Origin: Streptococcus suis
GTDB lineage: Bacteria > Bacillota > Bacilli > Lactobacillales > Streptococcaceae
DNA length: 64,000 nucleotides
Direction of reading: 5' to 3'
NCBI RefSeq assembly: GCF_016775005.1
Contig: NZ_JAEUXI010000004.1
Span: 1 to 64,000, forward strand
Below, one piece after another: positions 1 to 8,834 of the stretch; within the stretch, counting starts at the first letter, position 1, and the number at the start of each line of letters is the position of its first letter. The notes below the pieces were generated by a model that saw only the letters and a program-made list of their open reading frames with translations, was not told where the DNA came from and did no database searches. The translations under genes and the position numbers were made by a program.

Positions 1-191
1 CAAACCAAGCGCCTAAACAGGTAGCCTTGCCAGCAGCTAGCTTACCAACCAGTCAAAAAGAAAGCAGTAAGTCTGATGCCAAAACACTTCCAAACACAGG
101 AAGTCAGGAACAGATGGCGATGACTGTCTTAGGAACTGTTGGACTATTAGCAGGTCTAGGTCTAGCAAGTCGACGCAGACAAAAGAAATAG
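1..191 (+). CDS. C-terminus of an LPXTG cell-wall-anchored surface protein (partial)
   Basis: Only the last 62 codons are in the window. The reading frame begins at base 3, upstream of the window edge, and ends at the TAG at 189-191. A Lys/Ser/Pro/Ala-rich spacer leads into the sortase motif LPNTG, a hydrophobic stretch (MTVLGTVGLLAGLGLA) and a basic tail (SRRRQKK). That order is the classic sortase A sorting signal, so the protein is cleaved between T and G and linked to peptidoglycan. What the missing N-terminal part does cannot be told. A hairpin terminator follows directly. Confidence 0.9.
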   Translation, partial: NQAPKQVALPAASLPTSQKESSKSDAKTLPNTGSQEQMAMTVLGTVGLLAGLGLASRRRQKK

Positions 192-195
192 ACAG

Positions 196-222
196 AAAGA
201 GAAGGAATTTCCTTCTCTTTTT
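196..222 (+). terminator. Rho-independent terminator after the LPXTG gene
   Basis: An 11-bp perfect stem, AAAGAGAAGGA (196-206) with TCCTTCTCTTT (210-220), has a 3-nt loop and runs into a short T tract. It lies 4 bases after the stop codon. Confidence 0.8.
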
Positions 223-224
223 AC

Positions 225-253
225 TTGAATAAGGCAGTGACTCTTGTTATACT
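225..253 (+). promoter_or_regulatory. Promoter of the decayed beta-lactamase-family gene
   Basis: TTGAAT (225-230), a 17-bp spacer and TATACT (248-253) form a good sigma-A promoter. A GAAAGGTGATG-type ribosome-binding site and an ATG at 277 follow, so the expression signals survive although the gene they served is deleted. Confidence 0.6.
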
Positions 254-276
254 ATTTTTAGAAAGGTGATGTAAAT

Positions 277-460
277 ATGAAAAAGAAGATGAAATAGGAT
301 TGGTTTGCCAGGTTATCGCTCAGCAAGTGATGGCGGCATTGTTTATACTCCAAAGGGGAACTATATTGTATCAATTATGTCCAATGCAGACGGGCGACTA
401 GGCTTACTAAACCCAACTGTTTCAGCCCTTCATGCTATTCACCAACAAATCAAACCCTAA
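277..460 (+). pseudogene. Remnant of a class A beta-lactamase-family serine hydrolase
   Basis: The start region (ATG at 277, MKKKMK then TAG) is followed, in another frame, by an open stretch to the TAA at 458-460. It encodes IGLPGYRSASDGGIVYTP and then YIVSIMSNADG before a C-terminal helix ending IHQQIKP. This matches the last strands and helix of the penicillin-binding/class A beta-lactamase fold, just after the K-T-G region. The catalytic SxxK and SDN parts are absent. The layout suggests an internal deletion that kept the promoter, the start and the last 50 or so codons. Family assignment is by eye. Confidence 0.65.
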
Positions 461-507
461 TTTTGTTTTTGAAAAAATAATGTAACAATTCTGAAAAGCA
501 TAAATTC

Positions 508-536
508 TTTACAACTTATTTGCGGTATGTTAATAT
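508..536 (+). promoter_or_regulatory. Promoter of the small coiled-coil gene
   Basis: TTTACA (508-513), a 17-bp spacer and TAATAT (531-536) precede a GGAG ribosome-binding site and the ATG at 558. Confidence 0.55.
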
Positions 537-557
537 ATAAACGTATGGAGATAAGTT

Positions 558-949
558 ATGAAAAAAGAAGATAGTAAAGAATTAAAGTACATTGATAACC
601 GAAGAATGGAGCTGGAAGCACGTTTATCTGCCTTGAGAAATCAACGAGGCTACTTGGGCAAGGAAATTGCTAAGCTTGCAGCAGATTTGAACTCACTTAG
701 CCAGAGAGCCGATTCACTTAGAAAGAGAAGTGGTTAATTGTCTCAGAAGAAGCTCTTCTTGCTTACCTTGAGAAGATTGAAAAGATCGATTTAGAAGCTC
801 CTATTCGGCAAATAACAGAAGATGAAACGTTATTAGAACAGGTAAAAGCACTTGGAAACGGAACCTATCCAGTTTCAAGCGGAGCTTTTCGAGTGGTCGT
901 AAAAGATAACATCGTCATCAATATATTGTTAAATGAAACAGAGTCATAG
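558..949 (+). pseudogene. Small coiled-coil protein gene, apparently split by a frameshift
   Basis: Frame one (558-737) encodes 59 residues, MKKEDSKELKYIDNRRMELE onward, a charged heptad-rich sequence that looks like a coiled coil, ending SLRKRSG then stop. The second frame continues at once without an ATG, GTG or TTG start of its own. It reads LIVSEEALLAYLEKIEKIDL and onward to ILLNETES and a TAG at 947-949. A single-base change around 725-735 would fuse the two into a protein of about 130 residues, with one promoter before it and one terminator after it. I do not recognise the family. A programmed frameshift or a short, separately translated N-terminal peptide is possible but less likely. 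Confidence 0.5.
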
Positions 950-964
950 GAATTGTTACATACT

Positions 965-987
965 AAGCCGCAATTTGCGGCTTTTTT
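965..987 (+). terminator. Rho-independent terminator
   Basis: AAGCCGCAA (965-973) pairs with TTGCGGCTT (975-983) and a T tract follows. It ends the small split gene and insulates ylqF. Confidence 0.85.
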
Positions 988-1025
988 GTATTGGATAAAC
1001 ATATTTTCTTTTCACTTTTGAACAT

Positions 1026-1033
1026 GGTATAAT
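1026..1033 (+). promoter_or_regulatory. Extended -10 promoter element of ylqF-rnhB
   Basis: TATAAT at 1028-1033 sits in the context ATGGTATAAT, giving a TGn extended -10. No good -35 is seen 17 bp upstream. A GAGGAGG ribosome-binding site and the ATG at 1088 follow. Confidence 0.5.
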
Positions 1034-1087
1034 AGTAAGATAAGGAAAAAGTATGTAAATACAAGTGAAAGAGGAGGAAAACGTTAC

Positions 1088-1939
1088 ATGGCAATTATTC
1101 AATGGTTTCCGGGCCACATGTCAAAAGCTCGCAGGCAGGTGCAGGAGAACATCAAGCACGTTGATTTCGTGACTATTTTGGTCGATGCCCGCTTGCCCCT
1201 ATCCAGCCAAAACCCTATGCTGACCAAGATTGTTGGCAACAAGCCCAAGCTAATGATTCTCAACAAGGTCGATTTGGCAGACCCTGTTCGTACCAAAGAA
1301 TGGCAGAGCTACTTTGAAGGTCAGGGCATTCGTACCCTTGCTATCAACTCAAAAGAGCAAGCGACGGTGAAAAAAGTGACCGACGCAGCCAAGAGTTTGA
1401 TGAAAGACAAGATTGAACGCCTCCGCGAAAGAGGGATTCAAAAGGAGACCCTGCGAACCATGATTATCGGTATTCCAAACGCTGGAAAATCCACCCTCAT
1501 GAACCGTCTGGCTGGAAAGAAAATCGCCGTAGTCGGCAACAAACCAGGTGTGACCAAAGGCCAACAGTGGCTCAAGTCCAACAAGGACCTTGAAATCCTT
1601 GATACACCAGGTATTCTCTGGCCTAAATTTGAGGACCAGGAAGTTGGACTTAAGTTGGCTCTGACTGGTGCGATTAAGGACCAGCTCTTGCCTATGGACG
1701 AGGTCACTATTTTTGGTTTGGACTATTTCAAGGCCAACTATCCAGAACGCCTGCAAGAACGGTTTAAGGGTATGGATTTGGAGCAGGAAACGCCTGAACT
1801 CATTATGGACTGGACCAAGAAATTGGGCTTCCGTGATGATTATGACCGTTTCTATAGTCTATTTGTCAAGGACGTTCGAGACGGGCGTTTGGGCACCTAT
1901 ACATTGGATAAGGTGAGTGACTTAGATGGCAACGATTAA
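1088..1939 (+). CDS. ylqF: Ribosome biogenesis GTPase YlqF/RbgA
   Basis: A 283-aa, circularly permuted GTPase needed for late assembly of the 50S ribosomal subunit. The G4 motif NKVD (about residues 59-62) precedes the G1/P-loop GIPNAGKST (about 127-135) and the G3 DTPG (about 173-176). That order defines the permuted YlqF/YjeQ class. The C-terminal domain (about 200-283) matches the RNA-binding tail of RbgA. A strong GAGGAGG ribosome-binding site lies before the ATG. The last 14 bases overlap rnhB, so the two genes are cotranscribed and probably translationally coupled, a pairing common in Firmicutes. Length is normal and nothing is damaged. Confidence 0.96.
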   Translation: MAIIQWFPGHMSKARRQVQENIKHVDFVTILVDARLPLSSQNPMLTKIVGNKPKLMILNKVDLADPVRTKEWQSYFEGQGIRTLAINSKEQATVKKVTDAAKSLMKDKIERLRERGIQKETLRTMIIGIPNAGKSTLMNRLAGKKIAVVGNKPGVTKGQQWLKSNKDLEILDTPGILWPKFEDQEVGLKLALTGAIKDQLLPMDEVTIFGLDYFKANYPERLQERFKGMDLEQETPELIMDWTKKLGFRDDYDRFYSLFVKDVRDGRLGTYTLDKVSDLDGND

Positions 1940-2699
1940 GGAAGTGTCTGCTCTGCTGGCTCAGGTGGACAGTCTAGACAACCCTGTCTGGGCGGAACTA
2001 GCTCAGGATGAGCGAGCAGGTGTCCAGTCTGCTATCAAGAAACGCCGTAAGGAGCTGGAAAAAGAAGCAGCTGAAGACGCTCGCTTAGAAGCTATGCTAT
2101 GCTACGAAAAAGCCCTTTATGAAAATGGGGTAGAGTTAATCGCTGGTATCGACGAAGTCGGCCGGGGGCCTTTAGCAGGTCCTGTGGTGGCAGCTGCGGT
2201 TATCTTGCCCAAAGGGTGCAAAATCCGCTACCTCAACGACTCCAAGAAAATCCCCAAGTCCAAGCACGAGTCAATCTACCAAGAAGTCATGGAGCGGGCG
2301 CTGGCAGTCGGTGTAGGTGTCAAAAATGCAGCTGTCATCGACCAGGTAAACATCTACGAGGCGACCAAGTTAGCTATGTTAGAGGCTTTGGGAAAGCTGA
2401 ACCAAGAGCCTGAACATCTCTTGATAGATGCAATGAAGTTGGATACCTCCATACCGCAAACCTCTATCATCAAGGGGGATGCCAACAGCCTTTCTATCGC
2501 AGCGGCCTCTATCGTGGCCAAGGTGACGCGGGATAAGATGATGGCGGATTATGACAAGGAGTTCTCAGGCTACGGCTTCGCCAAAAATGCAGGCTATGGA
2601 ACGGCAGAGCATTTGGAAGGCTTGAACAAGCAAGGCATCACGCCCATTCACCGCAAAACCTTTGAGCCCATTAAGTCTATGGTAGCAGGGGGAAACTAG
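1926..2699 (+). CDS. rnhB: Ribonuclease HII
   Basis: A 257-aa enzyme that cuts the RNA strand of RNA:DNA hybrids and removes ribonucleotides misincorporated into DNA. The signature [16 protein letters not shown] carries the catalytic Asp76-Glu77. Asp168 in LLIDAMKLD and the [20 protein letters not shown] segment complete the active site. The first 65 or so residues form the charged helical N-terminal extension typical of Gram-positive RNase HII. It starts inside the end of ylqF and is followed 2 bases later by the ydcF-like gene, so all three form one operon. Confidence 0.96.
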   Translation: MATIKEVSALLAQVDSLDNPVWAELAQDERAGVQSAIKKRRKELEKEAAEDARLEAMLCYEKALYENGVELIAGIDEVGRGPLAGPVVAAAVILPKGCKIRYLNDSKKIPKSKHESIYQEVMERALAVGVGVKNAAVIDQVNIYEATKLAMLEALGKLNQEPEHLLIDAMKLDTSIPQTSIIKGDANSLSIAAASIVAKVTRDKMMADYDKEFSGYGFAKNAGYGTAEHLEGLNKQGITPIHRKTFEPIKSMVAGGN

Positions 2700-2701
2700 T
2701 C

Positions 2702-3712
2702 TTGACGGTCTTTTTCTGCTTATTTTTAGCGGCTATCGGTTTGTTTGCTCTCATCTATTTCTGGGAGCGGCGGTCGATTTTTATCTCACTGTTTGCCTTG
2801 AACATCCTCGTCTGGGCCTTGGCATGGATTATCTCGACAGGCATTCTCGAAAACAATGAAATCTTGCGCTTGCTGGCTATAGCCGTGGCGATGGTGCTTT
2901 TTTTAGCCTTATTAAGTGGTCCATTTGTCCTGCTTTTCACGCTTTATCTAAATGGCTTTCAGATTTTGAAGAGAGAAGGGGTTCGCTTCCATAATTTCCT
3001 ATCCATGGGACTGGCGGTCGCCCTGACTTTCTATCTCTTCATCGCTCCCTTTGTGGTTCAATCCCTTTCAGGTATCAGCTTTTTCAACATGCTGTTCGTC
3101 TACGTTGGTTTTTTGGTGTCCTATGCCATTATTATCAGCATGCTCTATACCACGTCTAGCTTTGTCAATTTGGTCAATCTCTTCCCAGGAAAGCTTGATT
3201 ATGTCGTGGTCTTAGGTGCTGGCTTAATTGGTGACAAGGTAACGCCACTCTTGGCTTCGCGGATTGAAAAAGGCATAGCGATCTACCAGAAACATCCTGG
3301 CAGCAAGCTTATCATGTCAGGCGGACAGGGTCCTGATGAACTCCTGGCAGAGGGGCAGGCTATGGCTAATTATGCCTTGGAACAGGGGATTCCTGCGGAA
3401 GATATTGTGATAGAAAACCAATCAACCAATACCGAGGAAAACTTGAAATTTTCCTATGCCCTGATGAAACCTGGTTGTCGCTTTGCCCTTGTAACCAATT
3501 ACTATCACGTTTTCAGAGCTCTGCTATTGGCACGACAATTGAAAATCAAATGTATCGGATACGGCGCAAAAACCAGATTTTATTTTAGCCTTAATGCCTT
3601 CATTCGGGAATTTGTAGGCTATGTGGTCATGAGCCGAAAGGCGCATTTGGTATTTTTGAGCATCGTGTCAGCCCTTTATCTGATTGGAGTGATCATCAGT
3701 TTAATGCATTAA
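2702..3712 (+). CDS. YdcF/ElyC-family membrane protein (DUF218 domain)
   Basis: A 336-aa protein starting at TTG, with a purine-rich ribosome-binding site (AGGGGGA) inside the end of rnhB. The first 155 or so residues hold four to five hydrophobic helices. The DUF218 domain follows, from DYVVVLGAGLIGDKVTPLL through KLIMSGGQGPDE and IVIENQSTNTEENL to ALVTNYYHVFRA. A last hydrophobic helix lies near the C-terminus. DUF218 proteins such as SanA, ElyC and YdcF are linked to envelope integrity in other bacteria, but the biochemical reaction is uncertain. The gene closes the ylqF-rnhB operon and a bidirectional terminator follows. Confidence 0.88.
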   Translation: MTVFFCLFLAAIGLFALIYFWERRSIFISLFALNILVWALAWIISTGILENNEILRLLAIAVAMVLFLALLSGPFVLLFTLYLNGFQILKREGVRFHNFLSMGLAVALTFYLFIAPFVVQSLSGISFFNMLFVYVGFLVSYAIIISMLYTTSSFVNLVNLFPGKLDYVVVLGAGLIGDKVTPLLASRIEKGIAIYQKHPGSKLIMSGGQGPDELLAEGQAMANYALEQGIPAEDIVIENQSTNTEENLKFSYALMKPGCRFALVTNYYHVFRALLLARQLKIKCIGYGAKTRFYFSLNAFIREFVGYVVMSRKAHLVFLSIVSALYLIGVIISLMH

Positions 3713-3717
3713 AAAAC

Positions 3718-3743
3718 AGCCTCTAGCTACATGTCTAGAGGCT
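3718..3743. terminator. Bidirectional terminator between the ydcF-like gene and the rhodanese gene
   Basis: AGCCTCTAG (3718-3726) and CTAGAGGCT (3735-3743) form a perfect 9-bp stem. An A-tract lies on the left and T-rich sequence on the right, so it can serve the convergent genes on both sides. Confidence 0.85.
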
Positions 3744-3749
3744 ATCATT

Positions 3750-4061
3750 TTATTTAGAGATAGGGCCTTGCCATGCTTCCATACCTTGAGAGAAGGAGTA
3801 GGCTGAGTAACCTTGCTCCAACAGGATGTTGTTGGCTTGCTGGCTTCTCTTCCCAGTCTTGCAGATTAGGTAATAGGTCCTAGACTTGTCAGCCTGAAAT
3901 TTGTCCAAACTTGTAAGTGGGCAATTGATGGCTTGAGGATGGTGACCTCTTACAAATTCATCTGGATCTCGAACATCTAGCAGAACAGCTTGTGGATTTT
4001 CAAGCACGTCTGTTAAGCTCTCTAGGGGAAGGGAGTGCAGTTCTGGTGAGAATACTGTCAT
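3750..4061 (-). CDS. Single-domain rhodanese-like protein
   Basis: A 103-aa cytoplasmic sulfurtransferase-type domain. LLDVRDPDEFVRGHHPQAIN is the N-terminal rhodanese signature, and the active-site loop CKTGKRS carries the cysteine that would take up persulfide sulfur. The end, YSFSQGMEAWQGP, is also typical. A GGAC-type ribosome-binding site precedes the start. It is transcribed away from the acetyltransferase/ROK genes, and its promoter shares a palindrome with theirs (see 4097-4163). Substrate and partner are unknown. Confidence 0.92.
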   Translation of the reverse strand: MTVFSPELHSLPLESLTDVLENPQAVLLDVRDPDEFVRGHHPQAINCPLTSLDKFQADKSRTYYLICKTGKRSQQANNILLEQGYSAYSFSQGMEAWQGPISK

Positions 4062-4096
4062 GGAATGCTTGTCCTTTACATCTTGAAATTAGAAAA

Positions 4097-4163
4097 AGAA
4101 TACCAAATTGAGATGTTACTTGTCAAGTTGAGACTTGACAGGCATTGGGGGAGTGTGTAGGAT
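4097..4163. promoter_or_regulatory. Divergent promoters sharing one palindromic operator
   Basis: The palindrome TGTCAAGTTGAGACTTGACA lies at 4121-4140. Its right half supplies the -35 TTGACA (4135-4140) for a + strand promoter with a 17-bp spacer and -10 TAGGAT (4158-4163). Its left half, read on the - strand, supplies TTGACA (4121-4126) with an 18-bp spacer and -10 TATTCT (4097-4102). One bound regulator could therefore control the rhodanese gene and the acetyltransferase/ROK genes together. The regulator is not encoded nearby. Confidence 0.6.
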
Positions 4164-4196
4164 AGATGTAAATCAATAGCTTTAAAGGATGGAGAT

Positions 4197-4775
4197 ATGG
4201 TAACAGAAAAAGAAAAGATGATTGCAGGAGAATTTTATATTGCAGCTGATGCGGAGTTGAGAGAAATGCGCTCCTTTGCCCGCCAACAGATGAAGCAATT
4301 TAACGCTGAACTTGATGGTCAAGTCCGTTCAGAGCAATTGAAAAGCTGGTTGGGGACTACGGGTAAGCGCATCTATATGGAGCCGAATTTCTATTGTGAC
4401 TACGGCAGCAATATCCATGTGGGTGAGGATTTTTACGCAAATTTTAACTGTACTATGCTAGATGTTTGTCCCATTACCATCGGGAAAAATGCTATGTTAG
4501 GTCCCAATGTGCAGCTGCTGACACCCTTGCATCCCTTGGACCCTATTGAACGTAATTCAGGAGTGGAATATGGCGCCCCAATTACCATTGGAGATAACTT
4601 CTGGGCTGGTGGCGGTGTGACAATTTTGCCTGGCGTGACCTTGGGAAATAACGTTGTCGTTGGTGCAGGTAGTGTCGTTACCAAATCATTCGGAGATAAT
4701 GTTGTTTTAGCAGGTAATCCAGCAAGGATTTTGAAGGAGATTAGGAGCAAGAATGAACCATTGTCTAGCCATTGA
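4197..4775 (+). CDS. Maltose/galactoside-type O-acetyltransferase (left-handed beta-helix)
   Basis: A 192-aa protein of the Maa/LacA/NodL acetyltransferase family, which transfers acetyl from acetyl-CoA to a sugar hydroxyl. The N-terminal Mac domain (KMIAGEFYIAADAELREMR) leads into hexapeptide repeats. The catalytic region HPLDPIERNSGVEYGAPI contains the active-site histidine, and GDNFWAGGGVTILPGV and GNNVVVGAGSVVTKSF are the late coils and acetyl-CoA site. A GGAG ribosome-binding site precedes the ATG. It overlaps the ROK gene by 23 bp, so the pair is cotranscribed. The true acceptor is unknown. Confidence 0.9.
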   Translation: MVTEKEKMIAGEFYIAADAELREMRSFARQQMKQFNAELDGQVRSEQLKSWLGTTGKRIYMEPNFYCDYGSNIHVGEDFYANFNCTMLDVCPITIGKNAMLGPNVQLLTPLHPLDPIERNSGVEYGAPITIGDNFWAGGGVTILPGVTLGNNVVVGAGSVVTKSFGDNVVLAGNPARILKEIRSKNEPLSSH

Positions 4776-5703
4776 TATTGGTGGAACATTCATCAAATAC
4801 GGACTTATCGACCAAACTGGACTGATTCTGGAACAAGGAAAGGAGAAGACCCCTCCAACTATTGAGGAATTTTGGCAGATGCTTGAAAACATCATAAGTT
4901 CTTATCAGGATTCCGTCAGCGGGCTTGCGATTGCTTGCCCAGGTAATATCGACACTCAAAACGATAGTGTCAAAACAGGGGGCTTAATCCCTTATCTGAG
5001 AAATATTCCCTTGGGTCAACGCCTGATGGAAACTTTTGCGTTACCTGTTGAAGTTCTGAATGATGCGGATGCCGCTGGTCTGGCAGAGGCAAAGAGTGGC
5101 GTTTTGAAAGATTGTCATTGTGGTGCTGTGCTTGTTCTGGGGACAGGTGTCGGTCTTGCTTTGGTATCAGATGGGCAATTAGTCAATCTTGCCCAGTTAC
5201 CAGGAAAGGACTTTTTTCATGGGCCCTTGGCAACTGTTGAAGCGAAGGAAACGAGCAAGCCTTTGCAAGATTTAGGGCAAATTCTGGGCCTTCATTGGCG
5301 TGGGATCAAAAGCTTGGTAGCCAATTCAGGATCTGCAGTTCAGTTTATTCGCCAAGCCAGTCACCAATTGGCATTGGAGCAGGAAGACGGTAAAGAAGTT
5401 TTCCATCAGTTAGAGTCGGGACAGGATTCGTTGTTGCAAGAAAGTTTTACAAACTACTGCAAGGAAATTGCATACTTAATTGTCAATCTCTGTCTTTTGT
5501 TGCAGCTGGAAACCCTGGCCATTGGTGGAGGAATCAGTCAGCAAGAACGTTTGATTGAAGGGATTAACCAGGCTTTTGATGAGATTGTAGCAACAGAGCA
5601 ATTGAGCTTTCAAAGGCAGCCGAATTTTACGATTCAAGCCTGCCGTTACCAAAATGAAGCAAATTTACTGGGAGCATTCTATCATTTTCAAGAGACAGTT
5701 TAA
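4753..5703 (+). CDS. ROK-family sugar kinase or regulator
   Basis: A 316-aa protein with the ROK/ASKHA fold. The phosphate-1 motif AIDIGGTFIKYGLI is at the N-terminus, VLNDADAAGLAE is the sugar-binding/catalytic Asp region, VLVLGTGVGLAL is phosphate-2, and LAIGGGISQQ is the adenosine motif. There is no N-terminal helix-turn-helix, which favours a kinase over a NagC/XylR-type repressor. The usual zinc-binding Cys cluster of bacterial glucokinases (CxCGxxGC) is not obvious, so the substrate may be a non-glucose hexose or an N-acyl sugar. It is cotranscribed with the acetyltransferase upstream, which suggests joint work on one sugar. Confidence 0.88.
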   Translation: MNHCLAIDIGGTFIKYGLIDQTGLILEQGKEKTPPTIEEFWQMLENIISSYQDSVSGLAIACPGNIDTQNDSVKTGGLIPYLRNIPLGQRLMETFALPVEVLNDADAAGLAEAKSGVLKDCHCGAVLVLGTGVGLALVSDGQLVNLAQLPGKDFFHGPLATVEAKETSKPLQDLGQILGLHWRGIKSLVANSGSAVQFIRQASHQLALEQEDGKEVFHQLESGQDSLLQESFTNYCKEIAYLIVNLCLLLQLETLAIGGGISQQERLIEGINQAFDEIVATEQLSFQRQPNFTIQACRYQNEANLLGAFYHFQETV

Positions 5704-5718
5704 CTGTTTCTTTTTTTA
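5691..5718 (+). terminator. Terminator overlapping the ROK stop codon
   Basis: AGAGACAGTT (5691-5700) pairs with AACTGTTTCT (5702-5711) with one G-T wobble, and seven T's follow. The stop codon TAA (5701-5703) is in the loop and stem. Confidence 0.7.
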
Positions 5719-5744
5719 TTGCGAATTAAAAGATAGGAGGTCAT

Positions 5745-6587
5745 ATGAACAATTTCGAACTATTTAAACTAAAGATGGCTGGTCTCAGCAATTTGCAACT
5801 CAACCGCCTCTTGGCTGCTTACCAAGATTCTACTAAAAAGATCAGTTTAAAAGCAATCTGTCACATTTTAGACTTGAAGAAACCCAGTCTTTTCATGGAA
5901 AACTACCATTCTTTGGATAGCAAGGAATGCCGCAAGCTGTTTCAACGTTTTCCTTCCTTTTCAATTCTTGACGATACTTATCCCTTAGAATTGAAACAGA
6001 TCTACAATCCCCCTGTCTTGTTGTTTTATCAAGGAGATTTGAGTTTGTTGAACCGTTCTAAGATTGGTATTGTCGGCTCTCGAAAAGCCAGCCCAGAAGG
6101 GGTCAAGTCAACTGAAAAAATCATAAAAGAACTCCAAAATCAATTTGTGGTAGTCAGTGGATTGGCTCGAGGGATTGATACGGCGGCCCATATGGCTTGT
6201 TTGAAGAATGGTGGCAAGACCATCGCAGTGATTGGTTCTGGTTTGGACCAGTATTATCCCAAGGAAAACAAGGCCTTACAGGACTATCTATCCAAGCACC
6301 ATTTGGTTTTGTCAGAATATCCCGCAGGAACCCAGCCCTTGAAATTTCATTTTCCTGAGCGCAACCGAATCATCGCAGGGCTATCTATGGGGGTGATAGT
6401 TGCAGAAGCTCGCTTACGGTCTGGAAGTTTGATTACCTGTGAACGAGCCTTGGAAGAAGGTCGGGAAGTATTTGCTATTCCTGGTAGTATTTTAGAGCAA
6501 AATTGGCTTGGATGTTTGCAATTGATAAAAGAAGGGGCAAACTGCATTACATCAGGCATTGACGTGATCAATGAACTAAAAAAATAA
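5745..6587 (+). CDS. dprA: DNA-processing protein DprA (competence)
   Basis: A 280-aa protein that binds incoming single-stranded DNA during natural transformation and loads RecA. The N-terminal SAM-like part (about 1-90) precedes the extended Rossmann fold. Visible signatures are GIVGSRKASPEG, VVSGLARGIDTAAH, IAVIGSGLDQYYP, the FPERNRIIAGLS loop and SGSLITCERALEEGREVFAI. The C-terminal winged helix of longer homologues is absent, as is usual in streptococci. A perfect AGGAGG ribosome-binding site precedes the ATG. It sits alone before topA. In streptococci dprA is normally a late competence gene; I did not find an exact ComX cin-box within the short upstream gap. Confidence 0.95.
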   Translation: MNNFELFKLKMAGLSNLQLNRLLAAYQDSTKKISLKAICHILDLKKPSLFMENYHSLDSKECRKLFQRFPSFSILDDTYPLELKQIYNPPVLLFYQGDLSLLNRSKIGIVGSRKASPEGVKSTEKIIKELQNQFVVVSGLARGIDTAAHMACLKNGGKTIAVIGSGLDQYYPKENKALQDYLSKHHLVLSEYPAGTQPLKFHFPERNRIIAGLSMGVIVAEARLRSGSLITCERALEEGREVFAIPGSILEQNWLGCLQLIKEGANCITSGIDVINELKK

Positions 6588-6617
6588 AACAAGTTCTCCT
6601 ATAGGAAAATAAAAATC

Positions 6618-6646
6618 TTGACAGGCTAGAAAAAATAGTTTATTCT
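6618..6646 (+). promoter_or_regulatory. Promoter of topA
   Basis: A consensus -35 TTGACA (6618-6623), a 17-bp spacer and -10 TATTCT (6641-6646). An AAAGGA ribosome-binding site and the ATG at 6706 follow after a leader of about 55 bases. Confidence 0.7.
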
Positions 6647-6705
6647 TTTTGAGGTCCTAGAGTTTTATAAGAAGGTATTCTAGAAATTAGTCAAAAGGAA
6701 TTAAA

Positions 6706-8799
6706 ATGGCAACGAAAACAGCAACTAAGAAAAAAGCAAGCCCTAAAAAGAATTTGGTCATCGTAGAGTCGCCTGCCAAGGCAAAAACGATTGAGAAGTA
6801 TTTGGGACGGAACTACAAAGTAGTGGCATCTGTTGGACATATTCGTGACTTGAAAAAATCCAGCATGTCGATTGATTTTGAAAATAATTATGCCCCAGAG
6901 TATATCAATATTCGAGGAAAGGGTCCTCTAATTAATTCCCTGAAAAAAGAAGCTAAGAATGCCAAACAAGTCTTTCTGGCGAGTGACCCGGACCGTGAAG
7001 GAGAAGCAATTTCCTGGCATTTGGCTCATATCTTGGGCTTGGACGAGGCAGACAAAAACCGTGTAGTCTTCAATGAAATTACCAAAGATGCTGTAAAAAA
7101 TGCCTTCAAGGAACCACGCGCTATTAACCATGATTTGGTTGATGCTCAACAAGCGCGCCGTGTCTTAGACCGTATCGTAGGCTATTCTATTTCACCTATT
7201 TTATGGAAAAAAGTTAAGAAAGGTTTGTCAGCTGGCCGTGTGCAATCCGTGGCTCTGAAGTTGATTATCGATCGTGAAAATGAAATCAACCAGTTTAAGC
7301 CTGAAGAATACTGGACAATTGATGTAACCTTTAAGAAGGGCAGCAAGAAATTCCAAGCATCCTTCTATGGGTTAGATGGTAAAAAAGTTAAGGTTGAAAA
7401 CAATGAGCAAGTGAAGGAAATCTTGGCTCGCATACAAGGGAATGATTTCTTGGTAGAGCAGGTTGAGCGTAAGGAACGCAAACGAAATGCTCCGTTGCCT
7501 TATACCACATCAACCTTACAGATGGATGCGGCAAATAAGATTAATTTCCGAACCCGTAAAACCATGATGATTGCCCAGCAACTTTATGAAGGAGTTAGCC
7601 TTGGAACAGGTGGTTCGCAGGGTCTGATAACCTATATGCGTACCGATTCGACCCGTATCAGCCCAATTGCCCAGAGTCAGGCAGCTGAGTTTATTACAGA
7701 ACGATTTGGTGCTACCTATTCCAAACATGGCAGTAAGGTGAAAAATGCTTCTGGTGCCCAGGATGCGCACGAAGCCATTCGTCCATCTAATGTTTACCTA
7801 ACACCAGAATCTGTTGCCAAATACTTGGACAAGGACCAAATTCGTCTGTACACCTTGATTTGGAACCGCTTTGTAGCTAGCCAAATGGCAGCGGCCGTTT
7901 TTGATACCATGAGTGTTCGTTTAGGTCAAAATGGTGTGCTCTTCGCAGCGAATGGTAGCCAGATTAAGTTTGACGGCTACATGGCAGTTTATAACGATGC
8001 AGATAAAAACAAGATGTTGCCAGATATGGAAGCTGGTGATACTGTCGTACGGACTACAACAAATCCAGAGCAGCACTTTACACAACCACCAGCTCGTTAT
8101 TCAGAGGCAACCTTGATCAAGACCTTGGAAGAAAATGGAGTTGGTCGTCCATCAACCTATGCACCAACCATTGAAACCATTCAGAAACGCTACTATGTCA
8201 AACTGGCAGCCAAGCGCTTTGAACCAACCGAATTGGGAGAAATTGTCAATAAATTAATTGTTGAGTTTTTCCCTGACATCGTCAATGTGACCTTTACAGC
8301 TGAAATGGAACAGAAATTGGATGATGTCGAAATCGGCAAGGAAGAATGGCAAAAAATTATTGATGGCTTTTACCAATCCTTTAAAGTGGAGCTTGAGAAG
8401 GCAGAAGCTGAGATGGAAAAAATCCAGATCAAGGATGAGCCAGCTGGTTTTGATTGTGAGGTTTGTGGACATGAAATGGTCATCAAGCTAGGTAAATACG
8501 GTAAATTTTATGCTTGTAGTAATTTCCCTGACTGCCGTAATACCAAACAAATCACCAAAGAAATCGGCGTAACCTGTCCAGACTGTCAAAAAGGTCAGGT
8601 TATCGAGCGCAAGAGCAAACGTAATCGTCTCTTCTACGGTTGCGACCGTTATCCTGAATGTGAATTCACTTCTTGGGACAAGCCAGTTGGTCGTTCCTGT
8701 CCAAAATGTGACCATTATCTCGTAGAGAAGAAGGTCCGTGGCGGAGGCAAACAGGTTGTCTGTCCCAATGGAGATTACGAAGAAGAAAAAGTAAAATAA
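6706..8799 (+). CDS. topA: DNA topoisomerase I
   Basis: A 697-aa type IA topoisomerase that relaxes negative supercoils. A Lys/Ala-rich tail of about 15 residues precedes the Toprim domain, with [17 protein letters not shown] and [16 protein letters not shown] holding the Mg-binding acidic residues. The active-site tyrosine is Tyr310 in [12 protein letters not shown]. The C-terminus holds zinc ribbons: two with four cysteines (CEVCG...CSNFPDC and CPDCQ...CDRYPEC) and a third (CPKC...VCPNGD) with only three visible. It has its own promoter and is bounded by a strong terminator. Length is normal for streptococci. Confidence 0.97.
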   Translation: MATKTATKKKASPKKNLVIVESPAKAKTIEKYLGRNYKVVASVGHIRDLKKSSMSIDFENNYAPEYINIRGKGPLINSLKKEAKNAKQVFLASDPDREGEAISWHLAHILGLDEADKNRVVFNEITKDAVKNAFKEPRAINHDLVDAQQARRVLDRIVGYSISPILWKKVKKGLSAGRVQSVALKLIIDRENEINQFKPEEYWTIDVTFKKGSKKFQASFYGLDGKKVKVENNEQVKEILARIQGNDFLVEQVERKERKRNAPLPYTTSTLQMDAANKINFRTRKTMMIAQQLYEGVSLGTGGSQGLITYMRTDSTRISPIAQSQAAEFITERFGATYSKHGSKVKNASGAQDAHEAIRPSNVYLTPESVAKYLDKDQIRLYTLIWNRFVASQMAAAVFDTMSVRLGQNGVLFAANGSQIKFDGYMAVYNDADKNKMLPDMEAGDTVVRTTTNPEQHFTQPPARYSEATLIKTLEENGVGRPSTYAPTIETIQKRYYVKLAAKRFEPTELGEIVNKLIVEFFPDIVNVTFTAEMEQKLDDVEIGKEEWQKIIDGFYQSFKVELEKAEAEMEKIQIKDEPAGFDCEVCGHEMVIKLGKYGKFYACSNFPDCRNTKQITKEIGVTCPDCQKGQVIERKSKRNRLFYGCDRYPECEFTSWDKPVGRSCPKCDHYLVEKKVRGGGKQVVCPNGDYEEEKVK

Positions 8800-8806
8800 A
8801 CTATTT

Positions 8807-8834
8807 AACTGCTCCTAAAAAGGGGCAGTTTTTG
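8807..8834 (+). terminator. Rho-independent terminator of topA
   Basis: AACTGCTCCT (8807-8816) pairs with AGGGGCAGTT (8821-8830) around an AAAA loop, followed by T's. Confidence 0.85.
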
